Part shown: piece by piece, positions 59,872 to 64,000 of the stretch | How the letters are laid out: the number at the start of each line of letters is the position of its first letter | Position numbering within the stretch: position 1 is the first letter of the stretch | Origin: Saccharomyces uvarum | Taxonomy: Eukaryota > Ascomycota > Saccharomycetes > Saccharomycetales > Saccharomycetaceae | Assembly: GCA_947243795.1 (NCBI GenBank) | Contig: OX365941.1 | Coordinates: 310,001-374,000, forward strand | Reading direction: 5' to 3' | DNA: 64,000 bases | Translations under genes and position numbers: made by a program | The notes under the pieces: model-generated | The model's input: only the letters and a program-made list of their open reading frames with translations | Told to the model about the DNA's origin: nothing | Databases searched by the model: none

Positions 59872-61467
59872 ATGCCTGACTCGAAATACACAATGCAAGG
59901 TTACAACCTTGTTAAACTATTGAAAAGATTAGAAGAAGCCACCGCTAGATTGGAAGACGTTACCATTTACCAAGAAGGTTACATTCAAAGCAAATTAGAC
60001 GCTACCAAGACTAACAAATCTACCAACTCGAGTGCTTCCACTAACAGAGCACCCACGAAGGGTTCTTCTTTGGAGAACGTTCCAGAAGTACAAGAAGATC
60101 CAGAATGCGTTACTGCCTTCCAGACTTATATTAGTGAAAACATTGATCCGTTGGTGGAACTATCAGGGAAGATCGATGCAGTGGTCCTAGATGCTCTGCA
60201 TTTGCTAAAAGGAGGATTCCAATCCCAATTGATCTTCTTGAGAGCTGCTGTAAAGTCCAAGAAACCGGATTATTCCTCTCAAACATTTGCTGATTCTTTG
60301 AGACCCATCAACGAAAACATCATAAAACTGGGCCAATTGAAGGAATCGAACCGTCAAAGCAAGTACTTTGCATATTTGAGTGCTTTATCTGAAGGTGCTC
60401 CTTTATTTTCTTGGGTCGCAGTAGAAGCCCCGGTATCTATGGTCACGGATTTCAAAGATGCAGCACAGTTCTGGACTAACAGAATTTTGAAGGATTTTAG
60501 AGAATCCGATCCCGTTGCCGTTGAATGGGTCAAGACTTTCTTGACTGCGTTTGATAACTTGAAAACTTACATCAAAGATTACCATACTACTGGTGTGGCT
60601 TGGAAAAATGACGGTATGGAGTTTGCAGATGCTATGGCTCAATCAGCAAAGACCACACCAGTTCCATCAGCACCAGCCTCAACTCATTCACCAGCAAGTG
60701 GTTCAGCAGCCCCACCACCACCTCCTCCACCAGCCCCACCGGCTTCTGTGTTCGAAATTTCTAACGATGCTCCTTCGAGTAGCAATAATTCTGGTAACGT
60801 CGGTATTGGTGCTGTTTTCGCCGAATTAAATCAAGGTGAAGACATTACTAAAGGTTTGAAAAAAGTAGATAAATCTCAACAAACTCACAAGAACCCTGAA
60901 TTGCGTCAATCATCCACAGTTTCTCCTGCGGAAAGTAAATCTGGTCCACCACCAAGACCAAAAAAGCCATCGACGTTGAAGACCAAGAAACCTCCAAGAA
61001 GGGAATTAGTGGGCAACAAGTGGTTTATCGAGAATTTCGAAAATGAAACCGAGGCTCTAGTCATTGAGGCTAACAGAGATGAATCTATCTTCATAGGTAA
61101 ATGTTCTCAAGTACTTGTTCAAATCAAGGGTAAGGTCAACGCTATCTCATTCAGCGAAACTGAATCATGCAGCGTGATTCTTGATTCCAGTATTTCTGGA
61201 ATGGATGTCATTAAATCAAATAAGTTTGGTATTCAAGTTAACCATTCCGTACCTCAAATCTCTATCGATAAATCTGATGGTGGTAACATCTATTTATCTA
61301 AGGAATCTTTGAACACCGAAATATACACCTCATGCTCAACTGCCATTAATGTTAACTTACCAATCGGAGAAGACGATGATTATGTGGAATTTCCAATCCC
61401 TGAACAAATGAAGCATAACTTCGCTGATGGCAAATTCAAATCTGCCGTTTTTGAACATGCTGGTTAA
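59872..61467 (+). CDS. SRV2: SRV2, cyclase-associated protein (CAP)
   Basis: A 531-residue CAP (S. cerevisiae Srv2, YNL138W, 526). The N-terminal helix [17 protein letters not shown] binds adenylate cyclase Cyr1 and forms oligomers. A folded helical domain (about 55-225) supports cofilin-dependent actin turnover. A poly-Pro stretch ([11 protein letters not shown], from about 281) binds SH3 or profilin-like partners; a second Pro-rich site, [10 protein letters not shown], lies near 360. The beta-sheet CARP domain (about 375-531, [25 protein letters not shown] onwards) binds ADP-actin. It is intact. Confidence 0.97.
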   Translation: MPDSKYTMQGYNLVKLLKRLEEATARLEDVTIYQEGYIQSKLDATKTNKSTNSSASTNRAPTKGSSLENVPEVQEDPECVTAFQTYISENIDPLVELSGKIDAVVLDALHLLKGGFQSQLIFLRAAVKSKKPDYSSQTFADSLRPINENIIKLGQLKESNRQSKYFAYLSALSEGAPLFSWVAVEAPVSMVTDFKDAAQFWTNRILKDFRESDPVAVEWVKTFLTAFDNLKTYIKDYHTTGVAWKNDGMEFADAMAQSAKTTPVPSAPASTHSPASGSAAPPPPPPPAPPASVFEISNDAPSSSNNSGNVGIGAVFAELNQGEDITKGLKKVDKSQQTHKNPELRQSSTVSPAESKSGPPPRPKKPSTLKTKKPPRRELVGNKWFIENFENETEALVIEANRDESIFIGKCSQVLVQIKGKVNAISFSETESCSVILDSSISGMDVIKSNKFGIQVNHSVPQISIDKSDGGNIYLSKESLNTEIYTSCSTAINVNLPIGEDDDYVEFPIPEQMKHNFADGKFKSAVFEHAG

Positions 61468-61747
61468 AACAATAGAAATCACATAAAAAAACCACTCAAC
61501 CAAAGAAACTATATTTTCATGAATTAGGCTGAAAAGTTAATGAATAAAAAATTATATACTTTTTGTAAAATATTTTTTCATGTGTAGTTTATTTTAAAAG
61601 AAAGATAAACCAAAAAAAAAAGGCATCTACAAGATCGCTTTCGTATCTGCTCAAATTATAAAGCTTGAGAAGGAGGTTTTATTTATTTACAGTGAAAAGT
61701 GAGGTCCAAGTTCACTTGGGAAACATAAAAGGCAAACAGTAATACAA

Positions 61748-63208
61748 TTATTTGCCGTTTCTTAAGTAGTACATATAGGCACGTTCGTGAACAGGGACAT
61801 CAAATGGTGAAATAACTTCAGATTGGCCTGGTCGAGCAATTGGATCTCTCAAATATACAGCATGACATGTCTTGAAAGATATTTCTAAGTGATGGGGTAG
61901 AATAGCAAACGGTGATAAAAATGGTCTTGGCTTCCATGGTGTGAAAAATGGTTTTTTGGCGTCTTGTCTACCATAAACATGATTCCTTTGCCATGGCAAA
62001 TTTATTAATTTACGTGCCTTTTGCTCGTCACTTTCTAGTTCAGATGTCTTGATTGGGTCATGATACTTCAAATCTTTGGCCCATTTGGGGTCGAACGCGA
62101 TGGATCCATTCGAGGTATCACTCATTCTAGTTTTAAAATGAGCAGATACATTTTTAGTCCATAACTTGGCACATTCCGATAACATCTTCTTCCCAGATCT
62201 AATCGAAGCTTTGGCACCATCGGATAGTTCCTTCTTAGTGGCTTCGTTAAGATTTAGAAAGTCTGTTGCCAATGAAGATATCTCTTCAGATTTCAATTTG
62301 GAAAGGTTTTCTCTTTTCAATTCACCTGACTTAAAAAAGTCTTGATAAGCGCTATGGACACTTTGCAATAACTGAGGATCCTGGATTTCAGGAAGGCCTT
62401 TCTTGAGCTCATCTATCGACAACAGTTCATTATCTAACTTACCCATTTGTTTCTCAACATTCAATAGCTTGATCAAAATACCTTCTTGTGTACATTCCTT
62501 CAAAGCATTATATTGCTGTGTTTCCAGATTCTTGTTGTATTGCTTTAGAAATTCTTGAAAATGAAGCTTCTTTGGATTAGAATCTGACATGTTTTCGAGT
62601 TTTTCCAACTTGTTGTCCCAAACTTCCTTTGAGTTCGTCTTTGCCTCCTTGACATATTTATTCCATAAAGTGATTTGAGTCTTATCAACCGTCAGTCCCT
62701 CTTCGAAACTTGGTTTCTTGGCACCTAGGGCCTCAAGGACTTTATCTGGTTTGACACTAAACATATCCCCGGGCTTTAAAGTATAATTCGGATGCTTCAT
62801 CTTTGTACCATTTACACGAACATTACCATGTAAGATGAATTGACGAGCCTGCCTGACGGATGAAGCAAACATAGCTCTAAATAGGGCAAAATCAAGTCTT
62901 TTTTCTAATACAGCAAATGTCTGCAACAAAAACGGAGTTTCCTTAATTTCACCACCACGCAATGAAGCATCCAACTGAGCTACTGAATCTAACTTAGGTT
63001 TGAAAGCATTTTGCCATCTCTTTTCTGTCAAATGTTCACCATGATAAGCTCGGGTTTCCTGCTTTGCAGTCCATTTCTGTTGATACAAAGATTTAGACTT
63101 TAAGTCCACACTGCCCTTTTTGTATAAGTTGAATAGATTGTACTTATTAAAGGAAGTACGTACTCGTCCTCTTGCCAGAGATTTCAGCAAATTGGCCTTT
63201 CTTGGCAT
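61748..63208 (-). CDS. NAM9: NAM9, mitochondrial small-subunit ribosomal protein uS4m
   Basis: A 486-residue protein, equal in length to S. cerevisiae Nam9 (YNL137C). Its S4 RNA-binding domain is at about 104-152 ([21 protein letters not shown]... [26 protein letters not shown]). The first 50 residues are basic and lack acidic residues, consistent with mitochondrial targeting and with the N-terminal arm of S4 ([20 protein letters not shown]). Residues beyond about 170 are the fungal mitochondrial extension, helical and Lys/Glu-rich. Confidence 0.96.
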   Translation of the reverse strand: MPRKANLLKSLARGRVRTSFNKYNLFNLYKKGSVDLKSKSLYQQKWTAKQETRAYHGEHLTEKRWQNAFKPKLDSVAQLDASLRGGEIKETPFLLQTFAVLEKRLDFALFRAMFASSVRQARQFILHGNVRVNGTKMKHPNYTLKPGDMFSVKPDKVLEALGAKKPSFEEGLTVDKTQITLWNKYVKEAKTNSKEVWDNKLEKLENMSDSNPKKLHFQEFLKQYNKNLETQQYNALKECTQEGILIKLLNVEKQMGKLDNELLSIDELKKGLPEIQDPQLLQSVHSAYQDFFKSGELKRENLSKLKSEEISSLATDFLNLNEATKKELSDGAKASIRSGKKMLSECAKLWTKNVSAHFKTRMSDTSNGSIAFDPKWAKDLKYHDPIKTSELESDEQKARKLINLPWQRNHVYGRQDAKKPFFTPWKPRPFLSPFAILPHHLEISFKTCHAVYLRDPIARPGQSEVISPFDVPVHERAYMYYLRNGK

Positions 63209-63529
63209 TTTCTCTCTGTATTAATTACCACACAGTGATCCGTTAAAGAGAGAACAAATTCTAAAAGTTGTTTCCACTGAATTTGTTTCTCGAGCGCTCA
63301 CACTTGCCCTTGAAGAAATATAACCTGTGCGACTCTGGTTCTTGCTTAATCTGCGACTTTGATGTAGTCCTTGAACAAATATAGGAAGACTATTCGGCTA
63401 TTTGTTTGAAAAGTGAAAATCGTGCTTAACGAAGAAATCAATAATAACAATCATGAAGATAAACTAGTTGATATTGAAAGGGTGTTTACATTCAAAGATT
63501 GCAGATGATCAATACCTACTGTACGTGTG
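63209..63529. other. divergent NAM9-EAF7 promoter
   Basis: 321 bp with no recognised factor site, RNA gene or ORF. Confidence 0.4.
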
Positions 63530-64000
63530 ATGGCAGTACACTGGACAATTGTGGATGAAATACGACTTCTTAGATGGGCATCCGAATTTAAGCCGGCCGG
63601 AATTCATAAGCATTTCCACATGTTTTGTATAGTGGAAAGAATGAACTCGCCAGATAAGTATCCAGTGACATTATTACAAAAGGAGACCATGAAGTTGGGG
63701 AAGGTTTTCACCGCTACAGATATATGGGAGAAACTGAGTCAATCTTACAACTTAAAAGATATTGACAAAAGGGAAACTACGTATCCCGTCGCAGACACTA
63801 CAGACAGTACGATGAATGATAATGATTATGATGATAACGATGGGAACATTCATGAGGAAACGTTACTAGAGTTGAACAATCGAATAAGGACACGAAAACA
63901 AGACTTTACTCTGCCTTGGGACGAATACGGTGAACTGATCTTGGAAAATGCAAAGAAGAGTCCAACCCCAAATGAAGAGGAAACGCAAATTGAACCTTTA
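63530..64000 (+). CDS. EAF7: EAF7, NuA4 histone acetyltransferase subunit, N-terminal part (cut by window edge)
   Basis: The ATG at 63530 opens a frame of 157 codons to the end of the window. The protein begins MAVHWTIVDEIRLLRWASEF, close to S. cerevisiae Eaf7 (YNL136W, MVVDWTIVDEIRLLRWASEF as I recall). Conserved MRG-interacting (CT20/MRGBP) family blocks follow: KPAGIHKHFHMFCIVERMN, LGKVFTATDIWEKLSQSYNL and EETLLELNNRIR. Eaf7 joins Eaf3 and Eaf5 in the TINTIN module of NuA4. An acidic Asp/Asn stretch (DNDYDDNDG) is in the linker. The C-terminal charged half lies outside the window. Confidence 0.94.
   Translation, partial: MAVHWTIVDEIRLLRWASEFKPAGIHKHFHMFCIVERMNSPDKYPVTLLQKETMKLGKVFTATDIWEKLSQSYNLKDIDKRETTYPVADTTDSTMNDNDYDDNDGNIHEETLLELNNRIRTRKQDFTLPWDEYGELILENAKKSPTPNEEETQIEPL

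Noticed and set aside
1-64000. search for Ty elements, solo LTRs, LINE-like or virus-derived sequence, and CRISPR arrays
   Set aside because: No LTR ends, reverse-transcriptase, capsid or integrase motifs and no regularly spaced repeats were seen.

Overview
The window is nuclear DNA of a budding yeast of the Saccharomyces sensu stricto group. It is gene-dense (37 protein genes in 64 kb, two of them cut by the window edges). It has short intergenic regions, three short spliced genes with GTATGT / TACTAAC / AG signals, an a-factor precursor with a CVIA CAAX box, and promoter elements typical of Saccharomyces (PAC/RRPE, Rap1, alpha2-Mcm1 operator, GATAAG). Gene order and strand match the left arm of S. 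cerevisiae chromosome XIV from TDA7 (YNL176C) to EAF7 (YNL136W), without gain or loss of a recognised gene. The proteins differ from the S. cerevisiae versions I remember at many positions (for example the MFA2 propeptide and the tails of YCK2, SKO1 and THO2). I infer a sister species (S. kudriavzevii, S. arboricola, S. mikatae, S. uvarum or S. eubayanus type) rather than S. cerevisiae, and I cannot choose among them by eye.

Layout. 1-12.6 kb: TDA7 (5' part), NOP13, MDG1, APC1 (the largest gene), PSD1 and FMP41. 13-20 kb: SKO1, BNI5, the YNL165W homolog and IBD2. 20.5-26 kb: EFL1/RIA1, a small zinc-ribbon-like gene (YNL162W-A) and intron-containing RPL42A. 26.5-37.4 kb: CBK1 with a long CAA/CAG glutamine tract, YGP1 with a 1.7-kb upstream region, ASI2, PGA1, IGO1, NSG2 and CUZ1. 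37.7-46.7 kb: YCK2, GIM3, INN1, RPC31, PGA2, ALF1, LSM7 (intron), the YNL146W homolog and MFA2. 46.9-64 kb: the YNL144C homolog, MEP2 behind a 1.4-kb promoter full of GATAAG sites, AAH1, THO2, YSF3 (intron, first exon is only the ATG), SRV2, NAM9 and the 5' part of EAF7.

The genes are ordinary housekeeping and signalling genes, each with its own promoter. Recurring themes are ribosome and RNA-polymerase production (NOP13, EFL1, RPL42A and RPC31, three of them with PAC promoters), mitosis and cytokinesis (APC1, IBD2, BNI5, CBK1, INN1), nutrient response (MEP2, IGO1, YGP1, YCK2), membrane and ER biology (PSD1, PGA1, PGA2, NSG2, ASI2), and RNA splicing or export (LSM7, YSF3, THO2).

I found no tRNA, rRNA, Ty element or LTR, CRISPR array or virus-derived element, and no evident new multi-gene system. 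The points worth a second look are in regulatory DNA, repeats and splice structure: paired AGCCCTA inverted repeats between MDG1 and APC1, abutting PAC and RRPE at the EFL1/YNL162W-A divergent promoter, a 12-bp GC-rich tandem duplication and a pentanucleotide microsatellite in the MEP2 promoter, an odd CAP-Gly motif and GC island in ALF1, a hairpin built on a duplicated 10-mer after CBK1, and a competing acceptor site in YSF3.
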